DNA of 64,000 nt from Campylobacter concisus. Its GTDB lineage: Bacteria; Campylobacterota; Campylobacteria; Campylobacterales; Campylobacteraceae. This document shows, piece by piece, positions 53,951-63,441 of the stretch. Position 1 is the first letter of the stretch, and each line of letters begins with the position of its first letter. The stretch lies in contig NZ_NDYP01000009.1 of NCBI RefSeq assembly GCF_002165775.1, positions 1 to 64,000 on the forward strand, given 5' to 3'. Under the pieces are notes generated by a model. It saw only the letters and a list, made by a program, of their open reading frames with translations. It was not told the DNA's origin and did not search any database. The translations under genes and the position numbers were made by a program.

Positions 53951-55862
53951 CGATCTTTCTTACCACTTTTGCAAAAATTTTAGCACTTGCGATGTCGGCC
54001 TCTGTGATCTTTACGACAAGCTTTTGAAGTAAATTTGCGCTGTATCCTGTTATAAAAATCCTAGCTCCAACAAAATAATCATCAAGCTTAGCGACCAAGA
54101 CATTTTGGTTTTCGCTCACGTAGCAGCGCACCTCTTTGCCGATGTTTGCGGCTGCCCAGCGTGCAAATTTCCTATCCATAAAGTCGTAGGCTACCTTGTC
54201 GGCTTCTCTTTCAAGCTCGCTTAAATTTGCGCAGGTGTTTTGGATGTTTAAAAGCAAAAAGTTGTAAAGCTTGTCATCTTTTGAAATTTTAGCCTTTAAA
54301 AGTCTGTGTAAAATGAGATCAGAATAGCGTCTAATAGGGCTTGTAAAGTGCGTGTATCTATCAAATCCAAGCCCAAAGTGACCTAAATTTTCACTTGAGT
54401 ACTCAGCTTTTTTTTGAGACTTGATGATGAGCTTATCTATCTCTTCGCGGTTACCTAGTGCATCGGCTTTTAGCTGTATCTTTCTTATCAAATTTGCAAG
54501 GTCGCTCTCATAAGCAAAATCAAGCCCCAAAAGCTGTAAATCTTCAAGTAATGTATCTATCTTTTTAAAATCAGGCGAAGCATGGTTTCTAAAAACGCCT
54601 TTTGTGATGAGCTTTGCGGCAGCTTTGTTCGCTAAAAGCATGCAGTCCTCGACAAGTCTATGTGAGTCAGAGTCGCTTTCAAATCTAGTTTGTAAAATTT
54701 GACCCTCTTCATCAAGACTCATTCTCAGCTCTTTTGTCCTAAAGTCAAATGCATGCAAAAGCCTTTTTTTGCGAAGCTTTGTGGTAAGTTTAAAAAGTAG
54801 CTTGACCCATGAAATTTCACACTCTCTTTTGCCTTCTAAAATTTCATCGATCTCGTCGTAGTTAAAGCGCCTTTTTGAAAGGATGATCGCTTCAAAAAGC
54901 TCCTCTTTTTTTACCTCATTATTCGCATCAAGTGAAATTTTAAAGCAAAATGCAAGGCGCGGCACATCTGGCTTTAGCGAGCAGATATTTTCACTTAGCG
55001 CGCGTGGCAACATCGGCACTGAAATGTGCGGAAAGTAGATAGAAAAGCCTCTTTTTTTAGCCTCGCTGTCAATAGCGCTATATGCGGTTACATACTCGCT
55101 TACATCAGCGATTGCGACGTAAATTTCACGCTTTTTTTCATCAAAATATATGGCGTCATCAAAGTCTTTGGCATCGACTGGATCGATCGTGCAAAAGTCT
55201 AAATTTCTTAGATCAACCCTGTTTGGATACATGCTAGCATCAACCTCATCGCCAAAAGCCTTTGCCTCAAGCTCACAAGCCTCGCTAAATTTATCGTTTT
55301 TATTATAAATAGCAAGCGAAATTTTTTCATCACTTAGCGGATCGTCTAAATTTCCTAAAACCTCGACTATCTCGTTGTTTAGGTTGTTTATCTTAAGCAG
55401 CGTCCCAAGTGGGAGCATCTTTAGACTTTTTTGTGTCGCTTTTAAGGTTGTGCTTAGCCCAGTTTTTAAATTTACCCCTAAAATGGCCGCCCCAAAGCGT
55501 TTTGTATAGACCACGCTTGTCTCATTTGCAAGCTTTAGGCTCATCACTATTTTAGCGCTTTGACGTTTTTTCTTAAGCGGCAAAAGCTTTGCTAACACGA
55601 TGTCGCCAAGGTGAGAGTTATTTAAATTTTTATTTTCTACGATAATGTCTTGCTTGAAGCGTTTATCAAACGGTATAATAAAGCCAGTTGCGTTTTGACT
55701 GATGTCTAGCTTGCCGCAGACATAGCCATTGTTTAGGTAAAATTTATCTTTATGAGAGCTTACGGCACCAAGATTTAAGAGATTTCGTAAAATCTCTTTA
55801 TCTTCGTTTGAAACTTCTTTTTCCTTGATGCCAACTAGTAGTGATGTTAGAAATTCTTTCAC
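53943..55862 (-). CDS. rnr: Ribonuclease R (RNB family exoribonuclease)
   Basis: This is a 3'-to-5' hydrolytic RNase of 639 residues. The RNB catalytic domain spans about 215-540, with CTIDPVDAKDFDDAIYF holding the metal-binding Asp residues near 228-240 and GRYTHFTSPIRRYSDLI-type FDRYTHFTSPIRRYSDL near 505. An N-terminal cold-shock-like region precedes it. The C-terminal S1 domain is short, so it is smaller than E. coli RNase R (813). The GTG start overlaps the HDOD stop (GTGA). Confidence 0.92.
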   Translation of the reverse strand: MKEFLTSLLVGIKEKEVSNEDKEILRNLLNLGAVSSHKDKFYLNNGYVCGKLDISQNATGFIIPFDKRFKQDIIVENKNLNNSHLGDIVLAKLLPLKKKRQSAKIVMSLKLANETSVVYTKRFGAAILGVNLKTGLSTTLKATQKSLKMLPLGTLLKINNLNNEIVEVLGNLDDPLSDEKISLAIYNKNDKFSEACELEAKAFGDEVDASMYPNRVDLRNLDFCTIDPVDAKDFDDAIYFDEKKREIYVAIADVSEYVTAYSAIDSEAKKRGFSIYFPHISVPMLPRALSENICSLKPDVPRLAFCFKISLDANNEVKKEELFEAIILSKRRFNYDEIDEILEGKRECEISWVKLLFKLTTKLRKKRLLHAFDFRTKELRMSLDEEGQILQTRFESDSDSHRLVEDCMLLANKAAAKLITKGVFRNHASPDFKKIDTLLEDLQLLGLDFAYESDLANLIRKIQLKADALGNREEIDKLIIKSQKKAEYSSENLGHFGLGFDRYTHFTSPIRRYSDLILHRLLKAKISKDDKLYNFLLLNIQNTCANLSELEREADKVAYDFMDRKFARWAAANIGKEVRCYVSENQNVLVAKLDDYFVGARIFITGYSANLLQKLVVKITEADIASAKIFAKVVRKIDV

Positions 55863-56677
55863 AAATTATCTTTGATTTTAGCGACAGCCATTAAAAACGT
55901 ATCATGTCCAAAGCCGTATTCGTCAAGAAGAGGTAGAGTATTTTGTATGCTTATATCATCAAGTTGATTAAAGATATTTACAGCTGTTTTTATCACTTTT
56001 AGGGCTTTTGCATAGTCTTTTATATGATCTGGTGCCTCTTCTGGATTGTTTGAATAGAGTATTGAGCTGCTAAGCTCTGTCTCAAGGTTCCATTGTTCAA
56101 AAATTTTAGCTGTAACTTCTTCATTTGACATATCTAAAATTTCTGTTTCAAATAGGGCAAGATCGATTGGACTAGATATATTTTTAAGTTTTTCTCTAAA
56201 TTCGACGTCTTGCTTATTTTCAGCTAATTCGTGAGCAAGAACTATCTTGCCAATCTCAAGCATAAATGAAGCTGGAGAGAGAATTTCTAGACTTTTAGGA
56301 TTAACTTTAGAATGCCAATTGTACATCAGTGCATTTTGTATTATCGAGATATTTAAAAAATCTTGTGTAGTAATGCCATAAGGCTCTAAATTTATAGAAA
56401 AGCTCTTTTTAATCGTACTTGAAAGCGCAAAACCTCGAATAGTAGCCATACCAAAAAGAGAAATAGCTCTTGCGATGGTTGTGATCTCTTGAGAAAACCC
56501 ATAAAGTGGAGAGTTTGCTGAACGCAAGATATTTGCTGTTAGCATCGGATCCTTTTCGACCACTTTTGTAAGATCACTTATTGAGCTATTTTCGTCCGCA
56601 TGTAAGCGTTGGATTTGTATAACTGTGTCATCTAATGGTGGAAGTGCTTTGATTTTTTTAAAAACTGATTCATTCAT
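55859..56677 (-). CDS. HDOD domain protein
   Basis: This is a signalling-associated HDOD protein of 272 residues. The domain begins near residue 8 with IKALPPLDDTVIQIQRL, followed by VVEKDPMLTANILRSANSPLYG and ITTIARAISLFGMATIRGFAL, the typical core. HDOD domains lack HD catalytic residues and are thought to assemble signalling complexes; some act in chemotaxis or c-di-GMP control. No partner domain is fused. It heads the operon with rnr, holA and rpsF, and is divergent from ilvC. Confidence 0.88.
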   Translation of the reverse strand: MNESVFKKIKALPPLDDTVIQIQRLHADENSSISDLTKVVEKDPMLTANILRSANSPLYGFSQEITTIARAISLFGMATIRGFALSSTIKKSFSINLEPYGITTQDFLNISIIQNALMYNWHSKVNPKSLEILSPASFMLEIGKIVLAHELAENKQDVEFREKLKNISSPIDLALFETEILDMSNEEVTAKIFEQWNLETELSSSILYSNNPEEAPDHIKDYAKALKVIKTAVNIFNQLDDISIQNTLPLLDEYGFGHDTFLMAVAKIKDNL

Positions 56678-56784
56678 TGAGTTATCTCTTTTTTTGAAAT
56701 TTCAGCGTATTTTATCAAAATAAATTATCATAAAACTTAAAAAGAGTTTCTATATATTTCAGCCGAATTTTTGCTGGCTAAAGT

Positions 56785-57842
<1,058 letters not shown>

Positions 57843-57845
57843 GCC

Positions 57846-59237
57846 TTGAGCGAAAAAAAGACTACAAAGAAGCGACCTACAAAAAAGAGCGCAGGTCGCT
57901 CTAACAACAAAACCTATCTTGGTATCGGCATTATCGCAGCTATTTTGATAATAGCACTTAGCGTAGCCCTTAGTATAAAAAATAATAGTGCAGAACAGAT
58001 AAGCAAAGCAAATGAGCCAAAGATAGAGAAGCAAATTCTAAAAAAAGCTGAGACAAAGGTTGCTAGCAAAGAAAAAAAACAAGAATACGAGAAGAGAAAA
58101 TACCCTCTAAAATTTGATGAAGATGAAAATTTAAGTAAAATTTTTACCGATCCTAAGCATAAAAGTGAGCTTGTTTTAAATTCAAAAGTTGAGCCAAAAG
58201 AGCAAAAAAAGATAGCTGAAGTAAAGAGTGAAGCCAAAAAAGAAGAGATAAAAAAAGAGCAAAACGATACTAAAAATTTACTTGCAAGTTATAAAAACAC
58301 AGAACCTAGCGTAATAGAAAATGAACAAAAGATAGAGCCATTTTATAGCTCAAAAATCGAACAAAAAACCGAGCTAAAATCTCAAAATTTTGAAGTAAAA
58401 GTCGATCAAAATAAAAGTACTGAAATAGAAAAAAAAGAGAAATTTAAAAACGAGAACATAAAAGTCGAGCCAGCTAAAAAAGCTGAAAATTTAACTACCA
58501 AAAAGATAGAAAAAACAAAATACGAAGAAAAAAATATAAAAAAAGATAGTTTTGAAGCGGTACCTTTTACGCCAAATACTAGTGTAAAAGGGCGCGCAAA
58601 GCTCGTCATCATAATAGATGATGTAGCGACATTTGAACATGCAAGTATGATAAAGTCGCTTGGCCTAAAAATTACGCCGTCTATTTTTCCAGCGACAAAG
58701 ACTCATCCAGATACGCCTTCTATAGCTAGAACGTTTGAGTTTTACATGATACATCTTCCAATGCAAGCAAGACACTTTGATAGCCCAGAGATAGGTACTT
58801 TGACTACAAATGAAAGCTATGAAAGCATACTTGCTAAGATAAAAAAGATACGCAAAGATTTTCCTCGCGCAAAATATACAAACAACCATACAGGATCTCG
58901 TTTTACCAGCGATTTTGATGCGATGGATAAGGCTTATAGGGCATTGATTGATCAAGATTTTATTTTTGTTGATAGTAAAACCATATCTCAAACTGCCGTG
59001 GCAAGGGCTGCCAAAAAATATAATCAACCTTATATCGCAAGAGATATATTTCTAGATGACAATCCATCTGCCGTAGCTGTTAGACGTGAGCTTGTAGCTG
59101 CTGTAAATTTAGCTAAAAAAAGAGGCTATGCGATCGCCATCGGGCATCCAAAGAAAAATACGATCACAGTGATAAAAGAGAGCAAAAATAATCTTTTAAA
59201 AGATGTTGATGTGGTTTATTTAAAAGATATTTTATGA
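57846..59237 (+). CDS. Divergent polysaccharide deacetylase (YibQ/DUF610-like), membrane anchored
   Basis: The protein has 463 residues in three parts: a basic N-terminus (residues 1-22), one membrane segment (about 25-45), then a Lys/Glu-rich linker of about 190 residues. The C-terminal domain (about 250-460) is a divergent polysaccharide deacetylase: AKLVIIIDDVA near 251-261, HLPMQA near 302, NNHTGSRFTSD near 345-355 and IAIGHPKK near 435. Linker and anchor place the domain in the periplasm. Enzymatic activity is unproven for this family. The start is TTG, 3 bases after ilvC. It overlaps dprA by 4 bases. C. jejuni has a comparable protein at the same position. Confidence 0.85.
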   Translation: MSEKKTTKKRPTKKSAGRSNNKTYLGIGIIAAILIIALSVALSIKNNSAEQISKANEPKIEKQILKKAETKVASKEKKQEYEKRKYPLKFDEDENLSKIFTDPKHKSELVLNSKVEPKEQKKIAEVKSEAKKEEIKKEQNDTKNLLASYKNTEPSVIENEQKIEPFYSSKIEQKTELKSQNFEVKVDQNKSTEIEKKEKFKNENIKVEPAKKAENLTTKKIEKTKYEEKNIKKDSFEAVPFTPNTSVKGRAKLVIIIDDVATFEHASMIKSLGLKITPSIFPATKTHPDTPSIARTFEFYMIHLPMQARHFDSPEIGTLTTNESYESILAKIKKIRKDFPRAKYTNNHTGSRFTSDFDAMDKAYRALIDQDFIFVDSKTISQTAVARAAKKYNQPYIARDIFLDDNPSAVAVRRELVAAVNLAKKRGYAIAIGHPKKNTITVIKESKNNLLKDVDVVYLKDIL

Positions 59238-60004
59238 GACTTGACTTTATCCCAGAGCCACTAAATAGACTAAAAAATCCACCAAAGCAGCTAAATTTTA
59301 TCGGAGATACTTCACTTTTATCTTTACCAAAGATCGCAGTTGTTGGCTCAAGAAAGGCAAGTGTTTATACAAAAGAGTGTGTTGTAGCACTTTGTGCAGC
59401 ACTAAAAAGTGCAAACGTCTGTGTGGTAAGTGGTGGAGCAATCGGCGTTGATATCGTAGCTCATAAAGCTGCTATGCCACGAACGATTGGCATTTTTGCG
59501 AGCGGACTTGATACCATCTATCCAAGCCAAAATAAAGTAGCGATAAAAGAAATTTATGAAAAAGCCTTGGCTCTTAGTGAGTATGATGAAGGTGAGCCAC
59601 CACTTGCTTATAGATTTTTGGAGCGAAATCGCATAGTTGTTGGGCTTTGCGAAGCTTTAGTCGTCGCTCAAGCTGATCTTAAAAGTGGCTCTATGCAAAG
59701 TGCAAGGCTTGCAAATGAGCTTAAAATTCCAGTTTATGTACTGCCACAGCGCATGGGCGAAAGCGATGGGACAAATTTTTTGCTTGCAAATAAAAAAGCT
59801 GAGCTTATTGATGACTATCATAAATTTGCTTCACTTTTTGGCGAGATTAAAGAGCAAGAAAAAACTAGTGATGAGATTTTAGAATTTTGTAAAAATGGCG
59901 TAAGTCTTGATGAAGTTTTGGCAAAATTTGGCGATATCATCTATGAGTACGAGCTTGAAGGACTAGTTGAAATTTCAAATCTAAGAGTAAAGAGTGTGCT
60001 ATGA
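59234..60004 (+). CDS. dprA: DNA processing protein DprA
   Basis: DprA loads RecA onto incoming ssDNA in natural transformation. The protein has 256 residues. The Rossmann-like domain has AVVGSRKAS near residue 34-42, VVSGGAIGVDIVAHKAA near 63-79, GIFASGLDTIYPSQN near 86-100 and ERNRIVVGLCEALVV near 128-142. Short N- and C-terminal parts mean no SAM domain. It overlaps both neighbours by 4 bases. Confidence 0.93.
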   Translation: MRLDFIPEPLNRLKNPPKQLNFIGDTSLLSLPKIAVVGSRKASVYTKECVVALCAALKSANVCVVSGGAIGVDIVAHKAAMPRTIGIFASGLDTIYPSQNKVAIKEIYEKALALSEYDEGEPPLAYRFLERNRIVVGLCEALVVAQADLKSGSMQSARLANELKIPVYVLPQRMGESDGTNFLLANKKAELIDDYHKFASLFGEIKEQEKTSDEILEFCKNGVSLDEVLAKFGDIIYEYELEGLVEISNLRVKSVL

Positions 60005-60384
60005 GAGAGAAATTTATGGCGATCGATGTTGGGCTAAAGCGAATAGGGCTTGCATTTGGCTTTGGTGAGGTCGTAACTCCGCTTGAGCCAGTGCTTAGGA
60101 AAAATAGAAATCAAGCCGCAAGAGATGTAAGTAAAAAAGTAAATGAATATGCTCCAAATACGCTAGTGGTTGGCGTGCCAATCGGCGGTAGTAGCGAAGA
60201 TGAGATGAGAAGACGCATCGAGCATTTTGTCTCACTTCTTGATGTAAAGGCAAATATTGTCTATCAAGATGAAGCTTTTAGTAGCAGCGAAGCTAGTGAA
60301 ATTTACACCAATACAAGACGAGATGGCAGGCTAGATAGCATTTCAGCCACTATTATTTTAAAAAGATATCTTGGGATAAATTAA
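60001..60384 (+). CDS. ruvX: Holliday junction resolvase-like nuclease RuvX (YqgF)
   Basis: This is an RNase H-fold nuclease of 127 residues that acts on 16S rRNA maturation in many bacteria. The N-terminal MAIDVGLKRIGLAFG block holds the first catalytic Asp, VVGVPIGGSSEDE is central, and YQDEAFSSSEA near 90 holds the next acidic residues. It is the last gene of the ilvC-yibQ-dprA-ruvX run. Confidence 0.93.
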   Translation: MREKFMAIDVGLKRIGLAFGFGEVVTPLEPVLRKNRNQAARDVSKKVNEYAPNTLVVGVPIGGSSEDEMRRRIEHFVSLLDVKANIVYQDEAFSSSEASEIYTNTRRDGRLDSISATIILKRYLGIN

Positions 60385-60405
60385 AATTAAAAAGTAAAAA
60401 TCGGT

Positions 60406-61206
60406 CTATTTCTCAAGAGAATTTTTAAAAGCTAGCTGAAAGCTATCTGTGCTAAAAGGCTGCTTCAATACTGTGACATGATTTGGCAGATCGTTAGCTG
60501 ACTCATCGCTTTTACAAATGGCTACAATACGAAAATTTTTAATATTTTTAAACTCAAGTATATCTTCTAACATCGCTTCATTTTTTAAAATTTTACTATC
60601 GATAAAAACAACAAATGGAGTAAAAATAGAATCTTTTATGTGTCTCATTAGATTGCTAAGGTCGTTTTTGCCGATAACTTTTAGACCTAAAAAATTTATC
60701 TGAGCACTAATGGTATCAAACAAAGCATCGTCATCGCAAGCAACTAAGATATTTGTATTTGTTTGATTTTTGATATTTATTTGTCTTTGGATGGCTCTAT
60801 CGCCTGTTAGTGCCGCGCTAAAAGATATTAAAAATTCTCCATCATTATGAGAGATCATAGATTCATTTGCTTTTTTTAGATAGTCATTTATCTTGCTGAG
60901 ATAGTAGTGACTTGGCCTCATTACGCTATGGCTAGATTTTATCTTAATGTCAAAATGTACAGATTTGGGATTATAATTTTTAAGTTGAAAGAGAATGTAA
61001 ATGTCTGCATATTCGGTAGAGTAAAGGAAAAATTTGCAAATATTTTCAAGTGTTTTTATGAGATTTGTGGCATCAAATTTTAAAAGCCTTGGATAACTTG
61101 GATCGTAGCTAAAAATGATGGAATTTTTAGTATCTTGCGCATCTTGGTATATGGCGCTAAGAAAAATTTCCATTCTGTTTATGATATCGATATGCTTATC
61201 TTTCAT
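60406..61206 (-). CDS. Degenerate histidine-kinase ATPase-like domain fused to a receiver domain
   Basis: This 266-residue protein has two parts. Residues about 20-135 resemble a GHKL/HATPase fold without its motifs: FDATNLIKTLENICKFFLYS takes the place of the N-box, and no G1 or G2 box is seen. Residues about 151-262 look like a receiver: acidic DDD at 158-160, phospho-acceptor Asp203 (VVFIDS) and Lys248 (LKQPF). There is no H-box or DNA-binding domain. The ATG overlaps the queA stop by 4 bases, so it is probably co-transcribed. Likely a signalling adaptor; the call is by pattern, not by a recognised family. Confidence 0.65.
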   Translation of the reverse strand: MKDKHIDIINRMEIFLSAIYQDAQDTKNSIIFSYDPSYPRLLKFDATNLIKTLENICKFFLYSTEYADIYILFQLKNYNPKSVHFDIKIKSSHSVMRPSHYYLSKINDYLKKANESMISHNDGEFLISFSAALTGDRAIQRQINIKNQTNTNILVACDDDALFDTISAQINFLGLKVIGKNDLSNLMRHIKDSIFTPFVVFIDSKILKNEAMLEDILEFKNIKNFRIVAICKSDESANDLPNHVTVLKQPFSTDSFQLAFKNSLEK

Positions 61207-62225
61207 ATTATCAACATCCCGTCGCCGTATGAGTAAAATCTATACTTTTCATCAACTGCCGTTTTATAAATTCTCATCGTCTCTTCAAGCCCTATGAAGC
61301 TAGTAACTAGCATTATTAGAGTTGATTTTGGTAGATGAAAATTTGTAAGAAGGTAGTTTTGTCTAATTGGTTTATTATTTAGGTTTAAAAATAACTTACA
61401 AAAGCCGCTTACTTGCTTGCTCCTTGCAAATTCTTCAACACATCTAGTAACCGTCGTGCCAACGCCAAGGATTGGTTTATTAGAATTTATAATCTCTTGA
61501 GCTTGCTCGCTTAGCTCGTAAAATTCTGAGTGCATTTTGTGGTCATTTATATTTTGGCACTCCACACCTTTAAATGTCCCAGCGCCAACGTGAAGCGTAA
61601 TGTAGGCGACTTCATGCTTTGCTTTTATCTGCTCTAGCATTTGTTCACTTATGTGAAGGCTAGCTGTCGGAGCTGCCACTGCACCACTATTTTTAGCAAA
61701 TATGCTTTGATACCAGCTCTCATCATCCTTTGTGTCAGCCCTTTTAATGTATGGCGGAAGCGGGACGTGGCCAATCTTTTCAAGCTCACTAAAAAGGCGA
61801 ACATTATCAAGCAAAATGCCATTTTGCGTAAAATTTACCACTCTTGTGCCATCGTCATTTAGCTCAAGCACATTTACTTTTAGATTATCAGGAAAATTTA
61901 AAACGCTACCAGAGCTTACTTTACCTCTTATATAGACGCTAAATTTATTTTCGCCTATGGGCTGATTTAGCATTACTTCGCAAGCCCCGCCGCTTTCTTT
62001 TTGTCCTAAAATGCGAGCTTTGATAACTTTTGTGTTATTAAAAATGACCGCTGCGTCCTCTGGGATGAGGTCGGAGAGATCTTTAAATTTGTAGTGTTTT
62101 ATCTCTTTTGTATTTTTAAAATAGACGAGCAACCTTGCCTCTTCTTTTGGCAAAACTGGTTCTTTTGCGATGAGCTCTTCAGGCAAAAAATAATCATAAC
62201 TTGAGACGTCGTTTATATTACTCAT
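61203..62225 (-). CDS. queA: S-adenosylmethionine:tRNA ribosyltransferase-isomerase
   Basis: This enzyme makes epoxyqueuosine in tRNA by transferring the ribosyl part of SAM. Its 340 residues match QueA, with SSYDYFLPEELIAKEP at the start, PLPPYIKRADTKDDESWYQSIFAK near 154-177, GAVAAPTASLH near 180 and HVGAGTFKGV near 217. It lies in queA-tatC-tatB-hemW, which is the C. jejuni order. It overlaps tatC by 8 bases. Confidence 0.96.
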   Translation of the reverse strand: MSNINDVSSYDYFLPEELIAKEPVLPKEEARLLVYFKNTKEIKHYKFKDLSDLIPEDAAVIFNNTKVIKARILGQKESGGACEVMLNQPIGENKFSVYIRGKVSSGSVLNFPDNLKVNVLELNDDGTRVVNFTQNGILLDNVRLFSELEKIGHVPLPPYIKRADTKDDESWYQSIFAKNSGAVAAPTASLHISEQMLEQIKAKHEVAYITLHVGAGTFKGVECQNINDHKMHSEFYELSEQAQEIINSNKPILGVGTTVTRCVEEFARSKQVSGFCKLFLNLNNKPIRQNYLLTNFHLPKSTLIMLVTSFIGLEETMRIYKTAVDEKYRFYSYGDGMLII

Positions 62226-62976
62226 CGCTTGCTACGTCGCTGTCTTGTTCTTCTTTTTCGTCTTCATCGTCGCTCTTGTTAGCTCTTTTAGCGACGATTA
62301 TTGAAATTCCATAAAGTCCGATAAGTGGCAGTGCCATTAAGACTTGGCTTATCACATCAGGTGGTGTAACGATGGCTGCAAAGATAAAGATGATAACAAC
62401 AGCGTATCTGAAGTAATCTTTTAGCATCTTGTCATCGACAAGTCCGATCTTTGCTAAGAAAAATGTAATGACTGGTAGCTCAAATGAAATTCCAAAGCCA
62501 ATTAGTAGTTTTGCAAAAAAGCCAACATACTCGCCAATGCTTGGTAAAGCCGTAAAGAGCTGGCCACCAAAATTTACCAAAAATGCAAAGCCAAGTGGGA
62601 TGACCACGTAATAACAAAACGCCGCTCCGCACGCAAACATAAATGAAGCTGAAAGCACAAATGGGATCACATATTTTTTTTCATTGTCATAAAGTCCAGG
62701 GGAGACAAATAGCCAAAACTGCCAAAAAATGATAGGTAGCGCGATCACGACACCAGCAAAAAATGCAACTTTCATCGCTGTAAAAAATGGCTCTTGAATT
62801 TGAGTGAATATGATATTTGAGCCAGCTGGTAAGACCTGCTTTAGCGGTTCGCTCATCCATGCAAGCAGTGGGTTCCAAAATGTAAAGCAGATGCCAAAAC
62901 AGACAAAAACGCTTACTATGCTTATAAAAAGTCTCTTTCTAAGTTCGATTAAATGGGGTCTTAACTCTTCAAACAT
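62218..62976 (-). CDS. tatC: Sec-independent translocase TatC
   Basis: This six-helix membrane core of the twin-arginine translocon, which reads RR signals, has 252 residues. The N-terminal MFEELRPHLIELRKRLF and the later FELPVITFFLAKIG block are diagnostic. The C-terminal tail is extended and very acidic (DDEDEKEEQDSDVASDE). Likely clients in this window are the TorA-like and PsrA proteins. It overlaps tatB by 1 base. Confidence 0.96.
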   Translation of the reverse strand: MFEELRPHLIELRKRLFISIVSVFVCFGICFTFWNPLLAWMSEPLKQVLPAGSNIIFTQIQEPFFTAMKVAFFAGVVIALPIIFWQFWLFVSPGLYDNEKKYVIPFVLSASFMFACGAAFCYYVVIPLGFAFLVNFGGQLFTALPSIGEYVGFFAKLLIGFGISFELPVITFFLAKIGLVDDKMLKDYFRYAVVIIFIFAAIVTPPDVISQVLMALPLIGLYGISIIVAKRANKSDDEDEKEEQDSDVASDE

Positions 62977-63374
62977 TACGCCTCTTTTTTATCGTTTAAG
63001 ATCGCATCTTTAACTAAATTTGTTGGATTTTGTATATTTTCTACCGTTTTTTTCGTGTCGCTTACGACGTTTTGTATATCGTTAGTGATATCATTTGCGC
63101 TTTTTTTGATCTCGTCAAGCTCCTCAAAAGTAAGCTTTTTACGCACACTTTGCGTACTTTTAGTTATGCTTTCTTTATATTTTTGAGCATCTTCTTTTAG
63201 CTCAGCTATCTTCATTTCTTGATCAAATGTTGATTTTGCGTCGTTTATGCCTTTTTTAAACATTTTTAGAAATTTTGCAATCTGAACCATCGCGCTTGGT
63301 AGCTTGTCAGGACCTAAAACTAACACTGCAATAATGGCGATAACTAAGATTTCAGAAAAACTCATTCCAAACAT
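62976..63374 (-). CDS. tatB: Sec-independent translocase TatB
   Basis: This translocon subunit has an N-terminal membrane helix and an amphipathic helix. The protein has 132 residues and starts MFGMSFSEILVIAIIAVLVLG, with the TatA/B hinge LGPDKLPSAM (Gly20 to Met29). The charged C-terminal region (about 50-132) is predicted helical with several Lys/Asp/Thr repeats (QNVVSDTKKTVENIQN). Position before tatC and length favour TatB rather than TatA; no TatA is in the window. Confidence 0.9.
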   Translation of the reverse strand: MFGMSFSEILVIAIIAVLVLGPDKLPSAMVQIAKFLKMFKKGINDAKSTFDQEMKIAELKEDAQKYKESITKSTQSVRKKLTFEELDEIKKSANDITNDIQNVVSDTKKTVENIQNPTNLVKDAILNDKKEA

Positions 63375-63441
63375 TTTTGCCTCTATTAAATTTTATTTAA
63401 GCTTTGTATTTTATCTTGTCTTTGCTCAAAATTTTATAAAT

